NCBI GenBank assembly: GCA_910574455.1
Contig: CAJSYZ010000007.1
Location: forward strand, 3,982,461 to 4,046,460
From: Trichaptum fuscoviolaceum
Taxonomy: Eukaryota > Basidiomycota > Agaricomycetes > Hymenochaetales > Trichaptaceae
DNA length: 64,000 nt
Direction: 5' to 3'
Shown: positions 22,920-33,531 of the stretch, piece by piece
How the letters are laid out: the number at the start of each line of letters is the position of its first letter
Numbering within the stretch: position 1 is the stretch's first letter
The notes under the pieces: generated by a model
Database searches by the model: none
Told to the model about the DNA's origin: nothing
Seen by the model: the letters and a program-made list of their open reading frames with translations, nothing else
Position numbers and translations under genes: made by a program

Positions 22920-24360
22920 GACTGTGACTACTAGTACAGCAAATGGGCGGTCAACCTATGCTGCGCTTTTGTCTTGGAGAGAATTGTCTCACTTTTCTTT
23001 GACGCAGGTGAACTTTCAAGTGCGTACCATTGTTGTCGCGACTACGACCGTCGCTCGTGGCGACTTGACGCAGGAGATCGTGGGCGTGTCTGTTCAGGGT
23101 GATATTCTGGACTTGGCCATCAATGGCATGGTTGACCAGTTGGCTCTCTTCACTGCGGGGGTGACCAAAGTCGCGCGGGAAGTCAGAACGAAAAAACTCG
23201 GTGTTCAAGCTGAAATCGAGAATGTTCATGTCACAGCAAAAAATCACGTATGTTTATTTCACTAGCATTCCGCTGAATTGTGTAGTGTGGTTTTTACTGA
23301 ACGCACTCCGAATAGAATGGCTGTTGACACCATGGCCGGAAACTTGACGACCGAAGTGCGTGGTTTCGCGCAGATCAGTACTGCAGCTACTAGTATAAAC
23401 GGCGACTTCACGTGTTTCATCACCGTCAAAGGCTCAGGCGAGATGGAATCCTTTGAGACTCATCAAATCAATTAAATTGTGCACTACTTGCGCGAGTCGA
23501 TTTAGAAGAACGCCGCCGCTTGTGAAGCTGCCGAACTTGCCAGTCGCTCCAAGTTGGAGTTCTTGGCGAACACGTCTCATGAGATTCGACCCCTATGAAC
23601 GGTATCATTGGCATGAAAGAGTTTACGCTGGATAGCAATTTGAATAAGAGTCAGCGCGAGAGTCTTCTGCTGGTGCATAGTTTGGCTCGGAGTCTGCTAT
23701 TGATTAATGTCGATATTTTGGATATCTCGAAGAGTAAGCTAATCCGCCGCCGATGCTTCCGAATTCAGTTGCTAATATTTCGATTAATTACTACGTTCGA
23801 AGCAGGCAGGATGACGATAGAGCAAGTTTGGTATTCACTGAGACACACGGTTTTCGGTAACCTCAAGACTCTCGTTGTACGACCATCGCAAAACAACCTC
23901 GACCTCACATATGATGTTTACCCAGACATTCCTGATCAGCTCATCGGTGACTCGCTGCATCTGCGCCAGGTCATTACGAACATTGTCGGCAACGCTATCA
24001 AGTTCACCTCGAGCAAGGTCGTGTGGAACGGACATGCTGCGCTGTCGTGCCGTCTGGTTGGCATCAAGGACTCGATGGTGAAGGTAGAGTTCTGTCTCAC
24101 GGATACGGTATCGGTATTACGAAAGGTACAGTGAACTTGATCTGTGGTACGTTCGTGCGAGGGGATGGATCAACCACTCGAGTGAGCTCTTCTCGAATAG
24201 TCATTTGTTCCGGCCTGTAGTGGTCTTACTTTCTTAAATCTAGGACTACGGTGGTGCTGTCCTTGGTCAATCAGTATCGAAGTGAGTTGTGTCGCTGATG
24301 AATAAGACGATGTGAGTTGAGAGCGAGCTGGGCAAGGGAAGTTCACGACCACCTCCTAAA
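22920..24360 (+). pseudogene. Group III (Nik1-like) hybrid histidine kinase, wrecked
   Basis: HAMP-repeat hallmarks are present: VRTIVVATTTVARGDLTQEI, NGMVDQLALFTAGVTKVARE (23020-23190), then [20 protein letters not shown]. The H-box survives as FLANTSHEIR (about 23560-23590), but the frame breaks directly after it and MNGIIGMKEFTLDS resumes in another frame (23595). The N-box reads PDQLIGDSLHLRQVITNIVG followed by NAIKFT (23930-24010). A degenerate G2-like piece (YGGAVLGQSVSK, then VESELGKGS) is interrupted by stops (24240-24345). Such kinases sense osmotic stress through HAMP arrays and feed the HOG pathway. With several stops and frameshifts this copy cannot make a kinase. Confidence 0.75.
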
Positions 24361-24364
24361 TCAG

Positions 24365-25190
24365 CCAGTTGTCCACCGAGAACGTACTTTCGATGATCCA
24401 GGCATTCGCGAAGCAGAAAATCCGGCTTGCCAATACGCTGGACGACCGAACAGGTGTAGTGATGCGTATCACAGAGCTTATTCTGAAGCCTTACGACGTG
24501 AGCGAAGTTGCAGATAATGAGTGTTGCCTACATATCGATGGGATACTTGTTGATTCGCTGACGGCCGTAAGTCATCTTGTTAAAGTGCATTCGAGCTACA
24601 GTATAAAGCCTTACTCAAACACTTTTCGGATGATCCAGAAGGAACAAACCAGGAGTATGAACACTTGCGATATATACCGATCGTTCTGGCGTCAGACCAA
24701 AACTCCCTATTGAACAAACAACTTCCAGACCGAGATCTACCCCCACTTCCCACCGGAGGCAATCTGCTTCTCAAGGATGTAGAAGCAGAGCTAGATCGAT
24801 AGGTTGCGGTGACGAGAATTGACACGAGCGGCTACGGCGGACCATTCAAGGTGGAGGGTAATTCAAGAACATGGACCTTGAGGGAAAATGATCAGAACGT
24901 GCGCAATCGGACAAGAGAGAAATTGCTTTCGGAACAGATTGAAAATAGTATGTCCGAGTCCTCCGAAAACCCGTAGTAAGAACTCTGGAATTTATGTTTG
25001 ACAATTGTTTCAGGCGTCAGGAAGAATATGCCACTTGGGCGGAAGTCGGACAATTCTCGAAGCGCACAAGGCAAATGTGCTTGAGTCGCTCAGCCAACAA
25101 CGAAAAGCATGAACATCCTTATCAGGAAGGCAAGAGGAAAGCAGCGCGCAGCCTACAATACTGGCGTACTGAATTACTGGTGTACTGATT
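24365..25190 (+). pseudogene. Fragments downstream of the kinase remnant
   Basis: Open pieces include NVLSMIQAFAKQKIRLANTL (from about 24375), a Pro-rich KQLPDRDLPPLPTGGNLLLK (about 24715-24780) and RIDTSGYGGPFKVEGNSRTW. They are in different frames and I cannot place them in a family. They may be remains of a receiver region or of an unrelated gene. Confidence 0.25.
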
Positions 25191-25445
25191 TGTACTTACT
25201 ATGACATTTGAATTGTACATGCTTGTACTTAGTCTTTACTTATGCTTGACTGACCTCCTGATGTACTGACGTACTGAGTGTGTCCTGAAAATTGGCTTAT
25301 TTCAGTGTGTTCAGGCCATCAGTTGATTTCAGACAGGCATAGCAACATATCAGTAGATTTCAGACAGGCATAGCAACCCTTCAGTCCATTTAAGGCAGCG
25401 TCAGGACGCGTCAGTCGCCTTAAGCAAAAAGTAGTTTCCCTGATG
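25160..25445. repeat. TCAG/GTACTG-rich repeat ending in TTCCCTGATG
   Basis: A 16-base unit TTTCAGACAGGCATAGC occurs twice (about 25327 and 25357) among GTACTGA and TTCAGT words. The final 30 bases, with CCTTAAGCAAAAA and TTTCCCTGATG, are an inverted match to the first 30 bases of the window. It is probably a second copy of the same repeat family in opposite orientation. Confidence 0.5.
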
Positions 25446-25798
25446 CACTTTTGTGATTTTTTTCGCCGGACCCTGAATAGCCTTATGAGGAAGCTCCGGC
25501 TTTGGTCATATCCAATGTAGCTCCCAATATTGTGACTTTGAATACATGTTATTATCTGGTCTCCTCAAGTCTATATCTAAGGATATAGGAGCTTTTAACT
25601 ACTAGAATGCTCACGATGTATATAATTCTATTGATAATTATTGAAGATAACTACTACTAGTACTCACTTCCCGGCACTCGGCATTTGCTGGTGCAACTAG
25701 ATTACCGGAAACGTATACCCGGGGTTCCTCATAAGGCTATTCAGGGTCCAACAGAAAAAATCACAAAAGTGGCGCACAAAATCACAAAAGTGGCGCAC
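25446..25798. mobile_element. MITE with about 52-bp terminal inverted repeats
   Basis: The left arm 25446-25498 (CACTTTTGTGATTTTTT ... GGACCCTGAATAGCC TTATGAGGAA) is mirrored by the right arm 25719-25771 with only a few differences around the middle. The 220-bp core is AT-rich with no open frame. The right end carries an exact 21-bp tandem duplication (25757-25777 and 25778-25798) that repeats the terminal word. Length and structure fit a MITE. No clear target-site duplication is visible. Confidence 0.75.
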
Positions 25799-25989
25799 TG
25801 CCATCCTTTTCTGAACTTGCTGTATTAGAGGGCATCATTATGTTGAAATATGCATACACCGATGAACGTCCGAGACTACCAATAATCTGGATCCACTTGT
25901 TAGGTCGGAATCACCAATTCATTATATGAATGACTTCCTGTAGGCAGAACTACTGCATGTATCTCCCGGCGCCCGCTTCTACAAATCTT

Positions 25990-27450
25990 CAAGCGAGTCC
26001 GGGCTCCACGAAGGAGACGTTGATGTAACGGTAGTCTTAGATGCAAAGGAGTGCCTCCGCACTTCCAATGTTGTGGCGTCATCAATAAATTTCGCTCTGT
26101 CTATAGTGTCATCTAGTGGTTGCGTTGCGCTACGGTGAGATGATCAATCTTGTATGTTAGAGTCAATTGGTAGTCGCAATACATAGGTACTCACATATAA
26201 GCAGTGCTTACTCTATCCCTATTCGCTCCGGAATTATGTGCAAGACCTGGATCGCTTGCAAAGGTAGGGCTTACGACGTTCTGGCGAGATGTAGACCTAA
26301 AGAGCTTCATGATCTCCCTAAAGGTGTCACAGTACCACAGCCTGTTCTTCTCCGTGATTCCGAACAGGATGAAGAACACAACGGCGAAGAGCGGAGAGAT
26401 CCACTGGCTGAATCTAATGTTCACTATTGTAGACCACCCTGCTGATTTCCATTCCTCCGAAGTTACCTTCGTCACAGCGGATATATTTGCATGTGTGACC
26501 TTCCATCTGGGCCAGAAAGTGGTGATCCCTCCGTGTTGGAAGAGTGCGGTGATTAGATTTAGAGTTGTGATGGGTAGTGTAATGAAGATATCGAACGAGC
26601 CCAGTACCATGAGTTTCAAAACGCACTGCCTGCGTATGGGCAAGACATTTTCGAGAAACTCGTCTAGCTTCCTATGCTGACAGAATGTGTACACGAGTCT
26701 TGCTAATCAGCCGAATATAAGAGCTTGAGTTAGGTCGATCATCGAGTAGAGAGGACTTACGAGAATACATTGTCAATGACAGCACAGAAAAGATGATTGG
26801 GGGAGAGGGCGACAGTAGGACGTTAATTCCGGCATTCGCAGTGACCTTACTACAGCCAAATTCTTCAATGATACCAAAGCGGGCTTCTTGCACAAGGGAC
26901 GCTTTTGGTATCTATAAGATTGGAGCTCATGGACGCTGATGATCGACAGTCTTACTCAAAGGTATTATAACAAGAGGGGTTCCCACACACACGGCGAGAT
27001 CGGCTAGCAAATCCTGCTTCTAAAATGATATGAGGATAAGTATGTATATTACTAATTTTGAGAATTACTACGTACCTTCATCTTCATGGTCGAAGGGCTG
27101 CGAAGGCGTAACATAAGGGAGAGCCTGCGTATAATCACGAAAGAGGAGGCAGAGAGTGCGGGAAGTGCTCCAATCTGCAGTCGTGTAACTAGCTGCGTTT
27201 AAATTTCCTATCCGGAGGATTCAAGCTTGAACACTCACCAATATCACACCAAACGGGTGCCGAGTTTTCAACGTTGTCAGCCCAGACTATCGCGTCTACG
27301 GCCATCGTAAAGCCCGTAATCACGTCCCAAATTGCAAAAGAGCAGACCCCTACGTTCCAGGTTTGAAACATGCTTTTTAGACATCGAAGCGAGCACTAGT
27401 ACGCATGCGAAGAAATTAGCAACAGGAACGAGGGGGTATGTAGAATCCAT
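25990..27450 (-). pseudogene. STE3-type pheromone receptor-like gene A, one-base frameshift
   Basis: A seven-helix GPCR of the fungal STE3 class, which binds prenylated peptide pheromones at the cell surface. The start at 27450 reads MDSTYPLVPVANFFACVLV. Exons: 27450-27239, 27188-27076, 27019-26956, 26901-26761 and 26702 to about 26195, with a probable last exon near 26100-25990 ending SPSWSPDSLEDL. Hallmarks are WNVGVCSFAIW, VDAIVWADN...APVWCDI, VTRLQIGALPALSASS, DLAVCVGTPLV, RFGIIEEFGC, FDIFITLP and FSQWISPLFAVVFFILFGIT. The second and fourth exons have the same lengths as in copy B (113 and 141 nt). An A-run of five at 27374-27378, where B has four, shifts the frame between the first helix and FQTWNVG. 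I also could not join the last exon in phase. It is probably non-functional. Confidence 0.8.
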
Positions 27451-27599
27451 GCTCTTTGAGCCACGTAAGTGAGCGGACTATATGGTGATTTTTACGTGCG
27501 AGAGTTGGCATCCATAGCTTGAGGTACATGCCAGCCTCATTCTTGAAACCAGATTTGTTTGTCGTCTAGATTTCGTACAGGAAAAGACAGAGCAATCTT

Positions 27600-30060
27600 A
27601 ATCCCAAACAATGTCTAATCTCTTGAGCCCTTACTTTCACAAACGCCGCAATGGAGAGGCCACTCCCTATCCAGGGATGTCATTGATGATCATGAGATTA
27701 ATCTCCGGTTTTCAGATACTAGCAACAACGGTGCATAGCTCAATCCCTGTCACTTATCAGAGGCTGGAGATTCTCAAGATGTACAGGTAGGGCCACTCGG
27801 GAGCTGTTTGTCGGAAATTAGATGAGGTGCCAATGACAGAAGGAAAAGATGGTTCGTTTGAGTCAAGTTGTCACTCCGCTCGCCTCAGGCTGAGGCTGCC
27901 AGTGTGACTCTTATCTCATGACTAGTTTTGTCACAGTATTTTACGTGACAGTGACGTACTTCTCCCCACTGTGAACTGGAAGCTCACAATCATTGCGACC
28001 GCTACAACCCAAGCAGATGGAGTGCAGCTCTATGTAGGTGAGAACTTCCTGGTGTTGACAAGCGTCGACTTTCGCCTGAGGAAAGAGGAAGAAGGTACAT
28101 GAACTGGTAACTCTTCCTTACGCTCTTCCTGTGGATTGGTTTGGGAAGTGGGCGAAAATGAGGGATGCCATTTTGCTCAGGCGCTGGGGATGATGTCGAT
28201 CCATTTGCTTTATCCTATCTCTTTTCCATATGCCGCTCCGTCGTGAAGCAATTCTGCAAGCCCATATTCTCGGCATTCATACCTTATTCGCAGACCACTC
28301 CCTGATCGGATTCGAAGACGTTGCAAGCATCCTGACGATCAAGCTTCTTGTTGAGACGCTGGCACATGTGGTTGCTGCATCATGTATTGCATACTGGGTG
28401 TGTCAATTTCACTACGCGCTATCATATTCCAAGCGCTAAAGTTTCAGCAAAGGCGCGATAATACTGCTCTACGGGCACACATCCATCCGAAAATCATTCC
28501 GAACGCTTCGGTCGCAGACCAATTCATACCAGCGCCGCGGCAGGAAACAGGAGGCACAAGCACATATCTATTCCGCCGAGATTTTACTTTGTTAACGAGT
28601 TAGTCGTCCAGCTACGATTTGGTGATCTCAGGACGAGCTCAACGCAAAGGAATAGGCCTTTTTGTGGTGACAGCACCTAGAATCTATCGCCTTTCCCCCA
28701 ATGTGCGATTCCGAGTCGGTGAGCACCACATGCCATAGCAAATGGATAACAGAACTTATCTTGCTACTTTCGATGCTTATTGACATTTTTCAAATGCGAG
28801 ATAAAAACATCCTGCAGAACCGATGTGATCTTCTTGGCCCTGTGGTGAAGTTCCTAAGGTGCTTCAACGTGATTATTGTACAATATGTGAGTTCTGATGG
28901 CATTTGAAGGTCTTGACGAAAGAGACACTTTTCTTGGATAAATTTGTGACTGAGTCGCTTGGAATTGCAGTCCTTGAAGCAGCATGGCGTCTAGGCGTCT
29001 ACGCATGTCACAGGTTCTACCACCCGATATGCTTTCCCGTGTCCTAGCGGAGGAAGATGGTAAGATTCGCCGAATTCTATCTCTTTGCCGCACCCAGTTT
29101 ACTGAAACACATTCAGACATAATCTGCGCAATGTGTAAGATTATCTTGCGCTTTAGCGTAAGGAATCATGGTCCGTGGCATGCACACAAACGTGTCCGAG
29201 AACTTTACAGCTTGTAACAGGTTGCAGAGCGGGCAGAGAAGGCTTACGACTGTGCTATGAAAACCGAACACCCTGCCTTACGAGTTAGGACTAAAAGGTA
29301 GGGAAACCTTCTCACTAACTCCCTCGTTTCCAAACAATTTACTCTCTGGGAAGTTAGCTAGGCCGATCTATGCTGTCTTTTTGGCAGTCAACACTTTCTT
29401 CGCTGTTTATGAGAAACTTGTTCCCCTTCTACAGAACATGGTCAGCTTTGTTGATGCGGCTGGCTCTGTCTACCCTTTTGTAGTAGCGGAATCTCGCCAC
29501 CATAGCTGTCGTGCATCGAACTTTTGTTCTTTCATGAACTTAGTTGATCGTGCTGGGGCGAGGATACTGAGCGCATTGCTTTCTATAGCAGTGCTCCATA
29601 CGCCAGACTACTCTGTGACCTAGGAACAGAACATATGAAGCTCATAATACTTCTCCAGAAGGGTCTGTTTGAGCAGATCTGAATTGTCAACCGGGTTCTA
29701 TCATCTTCTTTACTGGTCTGGCTTATTTGATCAAGTCCGTGAATGGTTCGACTGGAGATAGGGTACACAAAACAGTAAAAGGAGCTCTCCGTTCGATGGA
29801 TACCGTTTGGACAGGAACTAGCTTTGTATACACCTTCAGTCATCTGGTGCGACATTCACTCGGGCTTGACGCCGAGAGCACACTTTAAAGACAACGGATG
29901 TACATCCATCACGAAAGGATGCTTCTCAAGGCCAAGGCCGGGGTTCCCGGTCCTAAGTCTCCGACTTCTTTCAGGAGGAGAAGCTCCGTCCATTGAACCA
30001 ACACTCGGCTATCATCTATCGATGAACGAACATGGCAAAGCAATAGAGCCATTCTAACTG
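27600..30060 (+). pseudogene. Unidentified fragments between the receptors
   Basis: Several open pieces look once-coding but match no family I know. One runs MSNLLSPYFHKRRNGEATPY from 27611. One at about 28100-28190 contains LPYALPVDWFGKWAKMRDAI. One at 28230-28439 reads GFEDVASILTIKLLVETLAH followed by a hydrophobic Val/Ala stretch. One at 29381-29623 contains VNTFFAVYEKLVPLLQNMVS. They may belong to one eroded membrane-protein gene. There is no candidate pheromone precursor with a C-terminal CaaX box. Confidence 0.25.
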
Positions 30061-30467
30061 CTAGTTGCTCATTTTATCAAGCTTTCCCATAAACCAACCA
30101 CTGGGAGGCTCTGCAATGACGCCTTTGTCATTTTAACTCTTTTTATGACCCCCATTGGATTCGCATTCGCGAAAGTACCGCATACCGGATACAACTTCAA
30201 GTTCTACCAAAGTACTGTCGGTGTATCCAAAGTTGCGTATTCACTTTCAAAACGTGTAGTTAAATGGACTCATGCGCGCTCCTTCAACACTGATGATCGT
30301 TTCAAGTTGTGCCGCTTATTATGTGTGGATCATGATTGCTCACAAGCTATTCTTGGATCGATGACGATATGGATGGGAGAATCTGCGGATATCATACATA
30401 TTGTATCAGTAATGGGTAATCAGTGGTATGTTCATGGTTATTATGATACAGGCGACACCTTGAACAG

Positions 30468-30474
30468 TATAAAA
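30468..30474 (+). promoter_or_regulatory. TATA box of the aldo-keto reductase gene
   Basis: TATAAAA lies 82 bases upstream of the ATG at 30550, followed by a C-rich leader. Position and sequence fit a fungal core promoter. Confidence 0.5.
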
Positions 30475-30549
30475 GGAGGCTCATCTGCCACTAAACCGAC
30501 ATCGACCAGAGTCAACTACTCTACTCAGCTCCCCGCCTCACCGAGCAAC

Positions 30550-31995
30550 ATGGCTTCACCACAGAAACGCAGCATCGGGGGTACGGAGGTCTTTTGCCTT
30601 GGCTATGGCTGCATGGGCCTGAGCGCTTATTATGGCAAACCTCTTTCCGATGAGGAGCGCTTCAAGGTCTGTTGTGCTCTCTGCCATTGTGCCACTGTGC
30701 CAGCAACATATTACATTGTATTCATGTTGATTCCAAAGGTTCTCGATGCTGTATATGAATCCGGTGTTACCTATTGGGATAGCGCTAATGTCTATGGTGA
30801 TAATGAAGACCTGCTCGGGAAATGGTAAGATTGCCTCTCTATTTGTTGCTCCTTGTGCCACTGGCTAAGCAGGCGATCGTAGGTTTAAGCGCACTGGGAA
30901 GCGCTCTGAAATCTTCATCGCTAGTTAGTTTGGCTTCACGCCGGACTCATCGGTTGATGGCAGTGCGGAAAATGCGAAGGCTTCTGTGTGGAGAGCTCCC
31001 TCAAGAAACTGGGCGTTGATTACATAGATCTTTATTACCTTCATCGGTAAGTGCTTGATTCATTGTGGTAGTAGGGTGTTTCGGATGTTAAGTTATCATA
31101 TAGGCCTGATATTAAAACGCCTATCGAGGTAACTATCGGAGCTCTGACCGAATTCGTCAAGTGAGTATCTATCAACAACCTGAGGTTTGAGCAGATAGAA
31201 GATTGACTTTGTGAATTCTAACTATAGAGCCGGGAAAATCAAGCACATTGGTCTATCTGAATGTTCTGCATCTACACTGCGCCGTGCAAATGCAGTCCAC
31301 CCGATTTCAGCCCTCGAAGTCGAATATTCACCTTTCACTCTTGATATAGAATTCCCAGACGTTGGCCTGAAGAAGACCGCCCTTGAGCTCGGAGTAACTA
31401 TTGTGGCCTATTCTCCGCTCGGGCGTGGTCTTCTGACTGGAAAATACGTGAGTAGAGTTTTGTTCATTGACTTTGCGTATCATGTCCTTACGATATCAAA
31501 TTGAAATCACCGGACGATTTTGAGGAAGGGGATTTTCGACGCAGTATTTCAAGGTGTGTCTCAGGCACATTCGGCGAAGGCGCAATGACGTTAAGACTCA
31601 TCCATTCATAGGTACTCAAAGGAGAACTTCCCGAGCATTCTTGCCCTCGCAGATGCGCTCGGAAAGATTGGGGCTAAGCACAACGCGACAAGCGGACAGG
31701 TTTCCCTCGCCTGGCTTCTTGCGCAAGGTCCACATGTCATTCCGATACCTGGCACGACCAAGATCAAGGCTAGTAAATGCAATTTCTTCATGACTCCCTC
31801 TATATCACCAGCTCAAATTGTCTTCTTCAGTCCTTGAAGGAAAATGTTGCTGCAGCTCAGATCAAGCTTACTGATGAAGAGATTGCGGAAGTGCGCCGCA
31901 TCGCAGAGAGCGCGGAAGCATCCAAGACAGGAGAGCGCTATCCTCCGGGAATGGCTGAACAACTCTTTGCAGATACTCCAGCTCTAGAGAAATAA
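30550..31995 (+). pseudogene. Aldo-keto reductase (YakC/AKR13-like), damaged
   Basis: The copy spans a whole NADPH-dependent aldo-keto reductase. Key segments are GGTEVFCLGYGCMGLSAYYG, VTYWDSANVYGDNEDLLGK (with the catalytic Asp and Tyr), [77 protein letters not shown] and a normal C terminus. Several introns are canonical. Three defects show. There is an in-frame TAG at 30926 (IFIAS-stop-FGFTPD). A two-base surplus near 30984-30990 lies between AENAKA and VESSLKK. The exon beginning KSPDDFEEG near 31505 lacks an AG acceptor. It is likely a recent pseudogene of an otherwise well-conserved enzyme. Without the stop it would be about 340 aa, normal for the family. Confidence 0.75.
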
Positions 31996-31999
31996 GAAA

Positions 32000-33530
32000 G
32001 AACGATTCAGATTTGAAGGACGGGTAAAATATCAGTTAAAGATCAATTGAATTAAAGTGTAATGCACAGTTCACCCGGATCATTAAAGAGTATTTTAGCC
32101 TATCTTTATCCTACAGTTTGGAGTAAGCGATTTTCCGAATGTGTTTTCTTCGACGTACTAGTAGACGGATCACTTGAGGCTTTGAACATCAGACTACAAC
32201 AAGTAAATAAGGTTTAATAATTGAAACTCCGCATCCTCATATGGGCACATACATTTGACATCGTTTCCTGCAGTCATCTCTCATTTCACTTCTCAACGTC
32301 CTTTTATATTGGCTTGCACTCAGCCTAGGAACTACACCTCTTAGTATGGACACACCTTCCATATGGTGGTGCTCTAGTTGGCCAGCATTGTGTTTGCACT
32401 TTGACTATACAGGACGGTCATGCTACGGAACCTTTGTGGTATGAGAATTCACAAGCTGGAATCGCAAACTTATTGGACATGGAAGAGATTCGAGCGGCTT
32501 TACTAGCAAATTTTTCAGGTGCATATCAGAGATCATGTTCTATGAGTACAATGCAAACTTAACTTCACAGGTTTCTTCATATCTGTCGTGATCATCTGTT
32601 GATGAGACAAAAGTGGAAGCTGCATCACGGATCTTTTGAGCTTGGATTCCCGAATATCATAAGTAGTCATTTTTTGCAACCTAAAACATTACTGATACAT
32701 ACTAACGTTAGTGATTAAAGTTGGAACTCAGGTCCCCACTTTCTGCGTGGCTACAAAAACCAGTAGATGCTCTTCTAAGTGCAATTCGCTCATCAGCGCT
32801 CTCTCAAAGGCATAAGTACTCCACCTCCACCACTAGGTGTGGACATTGACACCAGATCTATCCACAGCCCTATCATTTATCAACTTCATTCATAAGGAAA
32901 TCAAGAAGGCAAAAACATCAATATCAACGTATCCTGATCAGTCTCAATTTGGTGATCTACATGTACAGGCTCGGGCTTGTCCTGTTAGATAAATTAGTAG
33001 GAGATGTCACAACACCCCATCCTACGGTTACAGTCTCCTTCAGTTTCGTGACCTCCATAGCATATACAGACCAGGTTTTGCGATCTGACGGTAATCGGGA
33101 CGTGATGCCTACCCGGTGCTGAAACGGATGAACATCAGCTAATGATGGATCATCAACCAAGGCTTAGGCGGGGTCAAGTCTTTGCCTTCTTCTAGTCTGC
33201 ACCTATTACCGTACATTAAATTTCTTACTCCTATGCTACTTTTCCTTGCCGTGATGAGAATATTGCTAGAGGCAGGAGCTACACGAGACATACTTGTCAA
33301 AAGGTCTCCCTAAATGCAACTTACTGCAGGCCATATCCTTGTGATGGATGATCTAGACCATGTTCTCCATAATGTTTAATCATCCAATCACCATAATTCT
33401 GATGCTATCTTGGATGAGATACATTATGCCCCGCAATAATGCCTTGCGATAAATCCATTATAAACAGCACCCACCTGATATGCATCTGCAAGTCTGAACC
33501 CCCCTCAATCGTGTATCCAGTCACTCGTAA
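32000..33530. other. No gene seen
   Basis: AT-rich, with only short open frames and no recognisable repeat or RNA gene. It holds the upstream region of receptor-like gene B. Confidence 0.45.
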
Positions 33531-33531
33531 C

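Noticed and set aside
1..25445. A single 25-kb transposon bounded by the inverted ends
   Set aside because: The ends match only over about 30 bases, no target duplication can be seen because the window starts at the left end, and the interior is a patchwork of unrelated elements; kept only as a finding to check.
32346..32444. Short frame MDTPSIWWCSSW... as pheromone precursor
   Set aside because: It starts with MD like many precursors but ends TFVV without a CaaX cysteine.
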